Assembly (NCBI RefSeq): GCF_902167145.1
Contig: NC_050096.1
Location: forward strand, 81,092,683 to 81,156,682
Direction: 5' to 3'
Length of the DNA stretch: 64,000 bases
Source of the DNA: Zea mays
Lineage: Eukaryota; Streptophyta; Magnoliopsida; Poales; Poaceae
Positions within the stretch are counted from its first letter, which is position 1, and the number at the start of each line of letters is the position of its first letter. The translations under genes were made by a program, and so were the position numbers. Below are positions 36,618 to 46,228 of this stretch, piece after piece. The notes below the pieces were generated by a model. That model had not been told where the DNA came from and did not search any database. It saw only the letters and a list, made by a program, of their open reading frames with translations.

Positions 36618-36635
36618 CGAACGGTGGGTGCCAAA
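36618..36635 (-). other. Primer-binding region of element A
   Basis: On the minus strand TTTGGCACCCACCGTTCG follows the 5' LTR directly; the site proper probably starts at TGGCACCC. It differs from the TGGCGCGCC site of B, C and D, so another tRNA primes this family. Confidence 0.6.
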
Positions 36636-37110
36636 TGTTGGAACTTGCTCTCGGTCGCAAGGGGGGCCAACAAGGGTGAACAGTGACGTTAACAGGGTTT
36701 ACGCGCTAGATGGCAATAGCTCTGTTAATCTGGCCTCTCACGGGCACTGTGCGGGGATATTTAGAGGTATCTGAGCGCCCAGCGCCTTGTGTTAAGGACG
36801 CATGTGCCCTCAGCCACCTAGGTTATCCCCAGAATATTCCCATAAAGCAGGGTTACAGATTGTAATTACAGGAATGCCTTTACAAATTAGGCCCATAACA
36901 CGCGGCGGTCACGCAGGGCCCGTTACAATGGACCGGATCACACGTGGGCCTATGAGCTGGACGAGGCCGCACGGTGGGATGACGCCGTCGCAGGCCTTCG
37001 TCTGGTGCCGAATAAAGCGAAGGGTGTCCCTGCCCGTTTTGTCTCCGTCGGACCGGCGACTGCAGCGAGGGCCTCGAGCGAAGGGTGACGTCTTTGCCTT
37101 CGCCCCAACA
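36636..37110 (-). repeat. 5' LTR of element A
   Basis: 475 bp, 10 by-eye differences from the 3' copy. One change turns the TATA box seen in the 3' LTR into CTCTAAATA (minus strand, about 36755-36765), which may have weakened the promoter. Confidence 0.9.
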
Positions 37111-38590
37111 TACACCTACCTGAAGCTCAAGATGTCGGGCCCCAACGTGGTCATCACCGTCGGCCCCACGTACAAACACGCGTTCGAATGCGACGTGGAG
37201 TGCGTGGAGTACGCCGAGGCCCTCGCCGAGTCCGAGGCCCTCATCGCCGACCTAGAAAGCCTCTCTAAGGAGGTGCCAGACGTGAAACGTCATGCCGGCA
37301 ACTTCGAGCCAGTGGAGACGGTTAAGGCCGTCCCCCTCGACCCCAGCGGCGACGCCTCCAGGCAGATCCGGATCGGCTCCGGGCTCGATCCCAAATAGGA
37401 AGCAGTGCTCGTCGACTTTCTCCGCGCGAACGTCGACGTCTTCGCGTGGAGTCCCTCGGACATGCCCGGCATACCGAGGGATGTCACCGAGCACTCGCTG
37501 GACATTCGAGCCGGAGCCCGACCCGTCAAGCAGCCTCCGCGCCGATTCGACGAGGAGAAGCGCAGAGCCATAGGCGAGGAGATCCACAAGCTAATGGCGG
37601 CAGGGTTCATCAAAGAGGTATTCCATCCCGAATGGCTTGCCAACCCTGTGCTTGTGAGAAAGAAAGGGGGGAAATGGCGGATGTGTGTAGACTACACTGG
37701 TCTCAACAAAGCATGTCCGAAGGTTCCCTACCCTCTGCCTCGCATCGATCAAATCGTGGATTCCACTGCTGGGTGCGAAACCCTGTCTTTCCTCGATGCC
37801 TACTCAGGGTATCATCAAATCAGGATGAAAGAGTCCGACCAGCTCGCGACTTCTTTCATCACACCCTTCGGCATGTACTGCTATGTCACCATGCCGTTCG
37901 GCTTGAGGAATGCGGGCGCGACGTACCAGTGGTGCATGAGCCATGTGTTCGGCGAACACATTGGCCGCACGGTCGAGGCCTACGTCGATGAAATCGTAGT
38001 CAAGACGAGGAAAGCTTCCGACATCCTTTCCGACCTTGAAGTGACATTCCCATGCCTCAAGGCGAAAGGCGTCAAGCTCAATCCCGAGAAGTGTGTCTTC
38101 GGGGTGCCCCGAGGCATGCTCTTGGGGTTCATCGTCTCCGAGCGGGGCATCGAAGCCAACCCGGAGAAGATCGCAGCCATCACCAGCATGGGGCCCATCA
38201 AGGACTTGAAAGGCGTACAGAGGGTCATGGGATGTCTCGCGGCTCTGAGCCGCTTCATCTCACGCCTCGGCGAAAGAGGTCTACCCCTGTACCGCCTCTT
38301 AAGGAAGGCCGAGTGCTTCACTTGGACCCCTGAGGCCGAGGAAGCTCTCGGAAACCTGAAGGCGCTCCTCACAAAGGTGCCTATCTTGGTGCCTCCAGCT
38401 AACGGAGAAGCCCTCTTGGTCTACGTCGCCGCGACCACTCAGGTGGTTAGCGCCGCGATTGTGGTCGAGAGGCAAGAAGAGGGGCATGCATTGCCCGTTC
38501 AGAGGCCAGTTTACTTCGTCAGCGAGGTACTGTCCGAAACCAAGATCCGCTACCCACAAGTTCAGAAGCTGCTGTATGCAGTGATCCTGA
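37111..38590 (+). pseudogene. Element C protease end and RT, between A and B
   Basis: The frame resumes in phase with 25433 after the target duplication. It ends the protease tail and meets a UAG at 37396-37398 (AAA UAG GAA). It then continues in the same frame into RT: conserved motifs at 37620-37700, FLDAYSGYHQ at about 37790-37820, and the catalytic box at 37981-37992, which reads YVDE instead of YVDD. The frame is open to the CCTGA target duplication of B (38586-38590), inside the RT-RNase H connection. The Asp-to-Glu change would abolish or strongly reduce polymerase activity. Confidence 0.85.
37396..37398 (+). promoter_or_regulatory. Possible readthrough UAG between protease and RT of C
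   Basis: AAA UAG GAA lies between gag-protease and RT. The same nine bases are at the equivalent junction in B (UAG 49414-49416) and D (UAG 2501-2503), although C belongs to a different family. The frame continues open after the stop in all three. Confidence 0.55.
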
Positions 38591-39212
38591 TGTCGGTGTT
38601 TTGGGTCCGACCGCACACCCGGGGTTGCCCCTCAAGGTGTTTTTAGGAGTAGGACGGTGTCAACGACTGTAGCAAAATGGTTCGTGCCGATCGCACGAGG
38701 GACAATGGACAAGATTTGCAGGTTCGGGCCGCTTAGAAGTGCGTAACACCCTACGTCCTGGTGAGTATATGAGCGTGGTTACAAGAGGATTCTCTGGATA
38801 GAGGGCGCAGAGAGTTTTTGTGGGTGGCTAAGTAGAACAGGGTCGATCGATCTGAAGGGGTGCCCCCTAGGCCTTATATACTCGGCCGTGGAGCAGTACA
38901 TGTGATACGATAACAACAAGTAGCTAAAAGATAGTGAACCTCTTGAGTTTATCCCTACGTAACCTTCGCCGACTTATCCTCGCATGGCTCTGTTGCATGG
39001 GGGCTTCAGCGCGGGAAAGTCAGGTCTCTGTTGTGATTCATTCGTTCGACGTTGTGGGCCGCCTGGGTTTGCACTAATCAGTCTCACGTCTTCTTTGTTG
39101 GTTGTCTTTCCCTAGGCCCACGAAAGAATGACCTTACGAATTATTGGGCCCTTGGGCCTTTCGTGAGGCCTTTTACTTCTTTAGTGGACCCAGGGGATAT
39201 CTATCCCCCACA
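38591..39212 (-). repeat. 3' LTR of element B
   Basis: 622 bp. The polypurine tract is on its right (GATCGGGGGCT on the minus strand, 39213-39223). A TATA box (TATATAAGG, minus strand) is near 38875. Confidence 0.92.
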
Positions 39213-40270
39213 AGCCCCCGATCTTTGGGTTGATTTAGAGGTAATCAACTCAAAGATCCAAGGTCCAAAAAATGACTTCCTGCTGTCTTCTCTGGCTCTG
39301 ATCACTCATCCGACCAAAGTTTGGTTTCGTGCTTGTGCCTTAGAGGTCAGCATTTTGGATTGTAAGACTCCGGACTTCATTGGGTGCACCGGAGGTGCAC
39401 CCAATGGGTGTAGCCCCCGACCTTTGAGTAGATTTTAGAAGATAATCTACTCGAAGGTCTTTTTCCAAAGGTTATCTCCATTCGCGCTCCTGCATCTCGG
39501 TTGAGGATTAGTCTTTTCAATCTTGCTCTACGCCTTAGAAGTCGGCGCTATATCGGTTTAGAATAATATTCCATGGGGTGCACCGGAGGTGCACCCAATG
39601 GGTGTAGCCCCCGACCTTCAAATGGATTTTTTAAGGATAATCCATTCGAAGGTCTTCCTTTCGCTTGTGGAAACTGGCATGAGGCTATTTTGCATTATGC
39701 TTTGGAGGTCAGCATTATGTCATCAATATTTTGCTGCCAAGGTCAGCGTATATTTTGTCTTTAGCAGCCGAATTTGCAATCCATCCATATCTTGCTAGGT
39801 AGTGCAATTTATTTGCTTCTGCAGTTGATTGGACGTTTGACGGACGTTCTCTGTCTAGTCTTCACGTCGCTTCTGTCGGCCATATCTTGTACTTTGCTGG
39901 TTATATTTGGCTTTCCTCTGATCCTTACTGATATCTCATTTTTGTCTTGAGGTATTCACTGCATGCCCTGCACGGATGTGACCGTTTGAAAAATATACTG
40001 ATAATTCCTGGGCGTCCCCCCCCCCCCCAATGGGTGTGGGCAAGGGACGGCTTGGTACGCTGAGTGTTTTAGCCGGTTGCCTCTGAGTAGTAATGCGATG
40101 GGACGGCTAGTGTAATCATATCCTTTGCGCTGTTGACTGGAGTCCCAATGGGTGTAGTGTTGCATGAAACGGCGTCCGCCGTCTGACGTGTCTTCAGATG
40201 GGTGGAAGTGCTTATTGAATGCCTTGCGACTGTTCAGTGACCGTGGTTAGAAGTGAGCGGTTGCCTTTCC
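39213..40270. other. Inner 3' region of B with hairpin-bearing direct repeats
   Basis: No gene. Two direct copies of a segment containing the perfect inverted repeat GGGTGCACC-GGA-GGTGCACCC are at about 39380-39400 and 39575-39595. Each is followed by ATGGGTGTAGCCCCCGACCTT and by a short inverted motif (GATAATCTACTCGAAGGTC type). A run of 13 C lies at 40016-40028. Confidence 0.6.
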
Positions 40271-40273
40271 CTT

Positions 40274-40282
40274 CTATAAATA
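40274..40282 (+). promoter_or_regulatory. TATA box of the small acidic-protein gene in B
   Basis: CTATAAATA, 82-90 bases before the ATG at 40364, on the strand opposite to gag-pol and outside the LTR. Confidence 0.65.
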
Positions 40283-40363
40283 ACCCCTTTGCTTCTCTGG
40301 TTTCTTCACATTTCTTCGCTGCTCCTTACTGCCTTCTTTTCTTCCCCTCTGTCTGCTTCCGCC

Positions 40364-40816
40364 ATGGGCAAGAACAACAAGCGCAAGCGCGAGCCGACTC
40401 CTCCATCTGAGGATTTCGGTGACTCGGAATACTCGGAGGAGGACTTCTCCTCCGAGTCCGAGGGGTCTCCGGCTCCCGTCTCTCCCCAGGCGTCGTCCGA
40501 TGACTCGGACGACTCCCAGGGGATAGCCGCGGAGGTCTGGACGTACATCCGGGCCGTTGAGCGCTCCGGGCTCGAAGGCTCGGATGAGTCGGAGTACTCC
40601 TCGGATGAGGAGGACTCGGACGGCGGCGACGAGGGTGAAGACGACGACGACGACGACGACGACGGCGACGGCGACGGTGACGGCAGCGGCAGTGGCGGCG
40701 GCGACGGCAGCAGGGGCAGCACCAAGGGCGACAGCAGCAAGGGCAGCACCAAGGGCGGCAGCAGCAGGGGCAGCACCAAGGGCGGCGGCGGCGGCAGGGG
40801 CAGGGCCAGTGGCTAG
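40364..40816 (+). CDS. Small acidic low-complexity protein, antisense gene in B
   Basis: Intact 150-aa frame with a TATA box at proper distance, CT-rich leader and a strong start context (GCCATGG). A basic N-terminus (GKNNKRKRE, nuclear-localisation-like) is followed by a Ser/Glu/Asp-rich acidic part, a short non-repetitive patch (AEVWTYIRAVERSG), a poly-Asp run, Gly/Asp/Ser repeats and four to five RGSTKG/KGSTKG repeats ending in GRGRASG. The acidic-then-basic pattern resembles histone- or RNA-binding chaperone-like proteins, but no known family is recognised. It lies antisense to the element 3' region. Low-complexity frames can be spurious; the promoter and start context argue for a real gene. 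Confidence 0.55.
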   Translation: MGKNNKRKREPTPPSEDFGDSEYSEEDFSSESEGSPAPVSPQASSDDSDDSQGIAAEVWTYIRAVERSGLEGSDESEYSSDEEDSDGGDEGEDDDDDDDDGDGDGDGSGSGGGDGSRGSTKGDSSKGSTKGGSSRGSTKGGGGGRGRASG

Positions 40817-41089
40817 ACGCCACTGGTCTTCTTAGATGTTAGTATAGTTTAGTATAGTTAGAATAATGTAGTAGTAATTAGTGTAGTTTAGTAGTAGTAA
40901 TAATGTAGAGTAGTATAGTGTAGTTTAGTAGTAGTAGTAATGTAGAGTAGAAGTAGGGAAGTACCAACTCGTGAAGAGTTGGTTTGTAAACTCGTTAACT
41001 TCCCTTTAATGAAGAACTATTGTTGATCCCCCCTTTTCGATGACTTGTCATTGCTGTTCTTGAATGTTGAACTGATTCTTTTGATATAG
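40817..41089 (+). other. 3' flank of the acidic-protein gene
   Basis: GTAGTAGTAATGTAGAGTAG-type simple repeats at about 40840-40955, then a TTAATGAAGAACTATTG stretch that may end the transcript. No gene. Confidence 0.4.
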
Positions 41090-41690
41090 TAGAAACAACG
41101 CCGAGCGATTGTGAAGATTGACATCAGCGTTTTAGAAGTAACACCAAGCAATCGAACACAAGACCAACGTTTTAGAGGCAGTGCCGAATGATAGAAGGTC
41201 GGCATCGGCATTTTAGAAGTAATGCCGAGCAACAGAATACCGGGTCGGCGTTTTAGAAACGACGCCGAGTGATTGAAGGTCGGCGTTGGCATTTTTAGAA
41301 GTGATGCCGAGCGATTGAACGTGTGGTCGGCGTGTTAGAGGACACACCGAGTGATTGATGGTCGGCTTCGGCATTTTAGAGGCAACGCCGAGCGATTTGA
41401 ACACGTGGTCGGCGTTTTAGAGGCAACGCCGAGTGATTGAAGGTCGGCTTCGGCATTTTAGAGGCAACGCCGAGCGATTGAACACGTGGTCGGCGTTTTA
41501 GAGGCAACGCCGAGTGATTGAAGGTCGGCTTCGGCATTTTAGAGGCAACACCGAGCGATTGAACACGTGATCGGCGTTTTAGAGGCAACGCCGAGTGATT
41601 GAAAGTCAGCGTCGGCATTTTAGAAGTAATGCCGAGCGATTGAACACGTGGTCGGCGTTTTAGAGGCAACGCCGAGTGATAGCCAGCTTC
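41090..41690. repeat. Tandem array of hairpin-forming 37-43 bp units
   Basis: About 15 units built on GGCGTTTTAGAGGCAACGCC, whose ends pair (GGCGTT/AACGCC) around a TTAGAGGC loop, each followed by GAGTGATTGAA or GAGCGATTGAA. Two unit types alternate, giving a higher-order repeat of about 80 bp. The array ends about 270 bases before the antisense gene starting at 41962. Confidence 0.85.
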
Positions 41691-41961
41691 ACAAGTTACT
41701 TTGAGGAAAATAACCGAGTGATGAGGTGGCACGTCGACTTTCTTGGAAATAACTGTCGGATATCCACGTGGCATGCTGGGATTTCGGAAATGACCGCCGT
41801 GTGATGACTGGGCACTTTTTGAAAGGGTATCTGGCTCAAGAATATCCCTTAAGAGTCGCGCTTTTAGCCGCCTTTGCTTTCCGTGCCCTAGTTCTTGCAT
41901 TTCCGCATCTGAGTCTTCTCTGCCACTCGCCTCCTACTCTGTTTCGCCAGCGAGAAGCAAG

Positions 41962-44900
41962 ATGGCGCCCAAGAGGAAGACTGCGAACTCGTCTGCCGCA
42001 GTGATCCCCGCCATCGACCCCAACAGTCAGTTACCCTTCGCAGGTAACCATATGTCTGTAATTTCTGAAGTTGAGCTTCTCCGCCTTGTCTCCATCGGGG
42101 TTCTCCCTCCACGGGAACTCTGTTCTTGGCGGGCTTGCCACGGGACTCTCGTCCCAACCGAAGATACCCACGAGTCAGTGGTTTACACTCCTTTCCTTCT
42201 TCGCGGCCTCGGCCTTCCCATATCTCCTTTTTTCCGTGGCATCCTCGATTTTTATCACATCAACCTGACTCACTTGAACCCTAACTCCATTCTCCAAATC
42301 TCTATTTTCGTTCACCTTTGTGAAGCTTATCTCGGTGTGCTGCCGCATTTTGGTTTATGGAAGTATCTGTATCACTGCCGTCCTGGGATGGCCGGGGGGC
42401 AACATCAGTTGGTCGGAGGTGCCAGTTTGGAGATGCGCCGTGGGCGGAAGACCGAGTATCTCGAGATACCCCTCAAAGACAGCATTAAAGGTTGGCGTCT
42501 GGAGTGGTTTATAATGGATAATTATGGAAATTCTCTCCCTTCCCGCTCAGGAAGACAGCCAGACGTTCGTACTCCGAGTTGGACTGAGTCTCCCACGGAC
42601 CAAGAAGTGGCCGAGGCAGGCGTGTTGCTTACTGAAGTTGGATTACTGAAAGAGAGAGGTCTGACTGCCGAAGCTGTGGTCACGGATTTTGTTTTCAAAA
42701 ACATTCAGCCGCTGAAAGACAGGGCCTATCCGGCATATCTTTACCGAGGGCTGGCCGACTCAACCCGAGTTACCAATAGGAGAATTCCTTCTGTTGATTT
42801 GGTAAGCCGACTCGAAATGATCCTCAGGGGTAAAGTTTCAAACGTTGGTGCTCCAGTGGCATACTCGGCTTGGAACCTACCTTCTCCCAAAGCTTTCACC
42901 CTTTTTGTGTCTGATCCGCCCGTGACAGATAGCAATTTGGGTCTTAGAGTGCGACCCTCTGCTGAAGAGGTCCGTTCCTTAGTTGCTTCGCTCGGGGAAA
43001 TACCTGATGATGAACGGCAGATTTATTTTGAAGTGGCCCTGAACCCTAGTGATGCAGACATAAATGACATGCTCGATCTGCTAGCTGAGGATTCATCTGA
43101 TGCTGCTCCTGAGGGTACATTGGCAGTGGTGCCCCTTCCAGAGGTTGATGCGACCTTGGATGTCTCGAAACCTGTCAGTACTCGCCCGAGGCGCCCTAGC
43201 CGAACCAGTCAGCCCGAGCCTTCTGCTGATGAGCAGAAGAAGAAAAGAAGACGCCTCCGGCGAGTGTCCAGCTTTGACGAGGATGCCAGTACCTTGGCTC
43301 CTGCTGCCGAAGAAATGACTGCAACGGGCCTTGCTGACATTGATCCCAATGGGTGTGCTCCGCCTGCTGCTGACCCCAATGAGGATGCTGTTTGTGCTGT
43401 TACAGTGGAAGATGAGGAGGAAGAGAATGAAACTCCATTAACTCGGAAAAAATAGTCGGCAGTTCGTCGCTAGCGGTGGGAGTAGTGGAGTTCCTTCTCC
43501 TGCCTTGTCTGCCCTTATTGGTCTGCAAGAACTGTCCATGGCCAATTTTGATCAAGCTCTAGAGGATATGGTCCTTGAGAACTTGCTGTTGGAACCTGTA
43601 GATGTTGATGCAACAGAAACTTGTGCAGCCGTGCCAGATGCTGGGTTGAGGTCATCCCGTGCCTCGTCGACCTTAGAGCATGATCTCGAGGGTCGGGATG
43701 ATGACTTGGATCGTCCTGATCTCATGGAAGTAGCTGAAGGCCCGTCAACCTTAGAGGTGGTCACGGCAGAGAGCTTGGATCCCTTGAATAGTGCTGACAT
43801 GTGCCCAGCCCCCGAGGATGTCGCCGGGGAGGACTCAGCTCGGGTGAGGAGTGTAGGCCACTACCCAGCCCCCGAGGGTGTTGCCGGGGATGACCCGGCT
43901 CGAGTGGGCAGTGCCAACCTTGACCCAGCCCCCGAGGGTGTCCGAGCGAGGTCTCCCTCCTGCACTTCCATGGATGTTCATGTGGGTTCACCTCCACACT
44001 CTGGCGGCATGGTGATGGCTCAAACTCCGGATCAGGGGGTCGCTTTAGAGGGCAGCTTCCCCACTGGTCTGGCGTTAAGCTCTGCTGAATGTACTGAGCT
44101 CGTCCCTGCTGGTCTGCTGCAAGCTGCTTCGGGTGGTGGTCTGGCACCTGGTCATCATCCGATTTCTCCTGACTTGGGGATCCCTTCGCTTTTTTCCAAC
44201 TTCCAGGTGCTGTGCTGTGCTTTAGTTTGATCTTTATGTTGCATGAATTGTTGCCATTATGTTCATCCGCTCTTCTTATCAGGCTTTGGTGGATGGAATG
44301 GTCGGCCAGCTGAAGTCGCAGGGTGCTTCCATCCCGGAGGTGGCTTCATCTCTTGAGCGTTGGAATCCGGTGTTGCTTCGGGGTCGTGTATCTGAGTTGG
44401 AGGCAACTAATGCTGGTAAGTGTCCTTTCTTCTTCTTCTTTGTTCTTGTCCGTGGATTGTTTTACCTTCTGACCTCATTTTGTTTGAATACCTCTTGATA
44501 GGGATGACTCGGCAGATCACAGTTCTTGAAGAAAAACATTCCCAAGATCAAGCTGAAATGGCTCGACGATGCGCTGACTTCGAGGAGAAGTATTCTCAAA
44601 GTCAGATCGAGTTGAGTCAGGTCTCTGCGGCTTTGGATGATGCCAACGCTCTGAGTTCTTCTCTTCATGCTCAGCTTGACTCTTAGAAGGTAGCTTACGA
44701 ACCCGTGCTTCGCCTTATCATGCTCTTGGATTCTGAATGAGTTGATTTTTGCTTGTAGGAAGAAAAACGCATCCTTGCTGCTTCTCGCGACAACTTGGAC
44801 AGATTGTACCGAGATTCCAGCAACTCGCTGACCATCTTGGAGAGGAGCCACCGTTTTACGATGGAGGAGCTTGACAATCAGCGCCGTCAGCTGCAATAAT

Positions 44901-45220
44901 CCTCGGACGAAGTGGCCCGCCTTACACAGTTGCTATCGGCAAAGGATGCCACCATCAAGGGACTCCGAGCTTCTAAGAAATCCATTGCTCAGGAGTTAGA
45001 AACTGCCCAGCAGGCTGTTAAAGTTGCCGAAGAAGCTGCTGTCACTTTCAAAGCCCAGCGCGATAAGGCCCTGGACAAGGCCATTCGGGCGGGACGAATC
45101 TTGATGAGAAGACCCGGCGTGGTTGTCCCTGAAGATATAAGAGCCGATGTGAATGCTGCCCCTGATTCCTCGAATCGCCCTTCTTCGTCAGTCGTTCCTG
45201 AGAAAGACATTGGAAAATAA
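41962..45220 (+). pseudogene. Antisense four-exon gene in B: Transposase_28-like plus coiled coil
   Basis: Runs opposite to pol. Exons fit at 41962-44206, 44283-44415, 44502-44689 and 44759-45220 with GT/AG borders in phase. The ATG is in a good context (AAGATGG). Residues 1-260 form a globular domain (GLGLPISPFF, HLNPN, VHLCEAYLG) of the Transposase_28 type found in grass gypsy elements. It is followed by an acidic, Lys/Arg-patched linker, Pro-Glu-Gly-Val repeats (PAPEDVAGED type), and in exons 2-4 a coiled coil rich in Glu, Gln, Ser and Leu. Damage: six A at 43447-43452 puts exon 1 out of frame by one base, and in-frame UAG (44684-44686) and UAA (44897-44899) lie in the coiled coil. No TATA box is obvious upstream. 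Confidence 0.75.
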
Positions 45221-45399
45221 AGAAACAGTTCGCGTGCTCTGAGCGCGCAGTTAGCATGATCAAGTACTCGTTAGAGGTTATCGGCTTATCATTTGAATGA
45301 CATCATCACTTTCTTATTGTATCCGAATTTCGAATTTGTGGTAACGCTACATGATGATTATGAAGTTTGTTTGTGGGATATGGAAATCATCCTCTGAAC

Positions 45400-46115
45400 T
45401 GCATAAGCGCGAGTATGCTATACCGGTTTAAGCCATAAATGACTTTTAGCCGATACTCCGTTTAGTAGGGTATAGTGGTCACCCTAGGTAAAGTAAGCGT
45501 GAGCATGTTGCACCGCCTTAAGTCGTTGCCGACTTAAGCCGATTGCTCCGTTTGTAGGGCATAGTGGTCACCCCGAGTTAAGTAAGCGTGAGCATGTTGC
45601 ACCGCCTTAAGTCATTGCCGACTTAAGTCGATTGCTCCGTTTGTAGGGCATAGTGGTCACCCCGAGTTAAGTAAGCATGAGCATGTTGCACCGCCTTAAG
45701 TCGTCGCCGACTTAAGTCGATTGCTCCGTTTGTAGGGCATAGTGGTCACCCCGAGTTAAGTAAGCGTGAGCATGTTGCACCGCCTTAAGTCGTTGCCGAC
45801 TTAAGTCGATTGCTCCGTTTGTAGGGCATAGTGGTCACCCTGAGTTAAGTAAGCGTGAGCATGTTGCACCGCCTTAAGTCGTTGCCGACTTAAGTCGATT
45901 GCTCCGTTTGTAGGGCATAGTGGTCACCCTGAGTTAAGTAAGCGTGAGCATGTTGCACCGCCTTAAGTCGTTGCCGACTTAAGTCGATTGCTCCGTTTGT
46001 AGGGCATAGTGGTCACCCCGAGTTAAGTAAGTGTGAGCATGTTGCACCGCCTTAAGTCGTTGCCGACTTAAGTCGATTGCTCCATTTGTAGGGCATAGTG
46101 GTCACCCCGAGTTAA
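45400..46115. repeat. Tandem array of about 88-bp units with perfect 9-bp palindromes
   Basis: Seven good copies plus a degenerate first copy. Each contains CTTAAGTCG-TTGC-CGACTTAAG, a perfect 9-bp inverted repeat with a 4-base loop, and the shared text TTTGTAGGGCATAGTGGTCA. It lies between the end of the antisense gene (45220) and the end of integrase (46229), the same place as the array in element A. Confidence 0.9.
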
Positions 46116-46228
46116 GTAAGAATGCAAGTCAATCATAAATGAGCCAAGTATCTTTGAAATCTCTCTTTATTGATGACGTACTTCCATTATACAGAATACA
46201 TGGTCGCTCCGGCTGTTTTGAAATACAG

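Larger units (their letters stand above)
25434..37110 (-). mobile_element. Ty3/gypsy (Tat-type) element A
   Basis: Complete minus-strand element inserted into C, with TACAC duplications at 25429-25433 and 37111-37115. Both LTRs are 475 bp. Sense genes run from 36595 down to 30933. A multi-exon gene on the opposite strand (26280-30011) fills the space between integrase and 3' LTR. The LTRs differ at 10 positions by eye. Confidence 0.93.

Noticed and set aside
45400..46115. CRISPR-like regular array
   Set aside because: Units follow each other without unique spacers; the whole unit repeats. It is a tandem satellite inside a plant retrotransposon. The same holds for 41090-41690 and 30190-30720.
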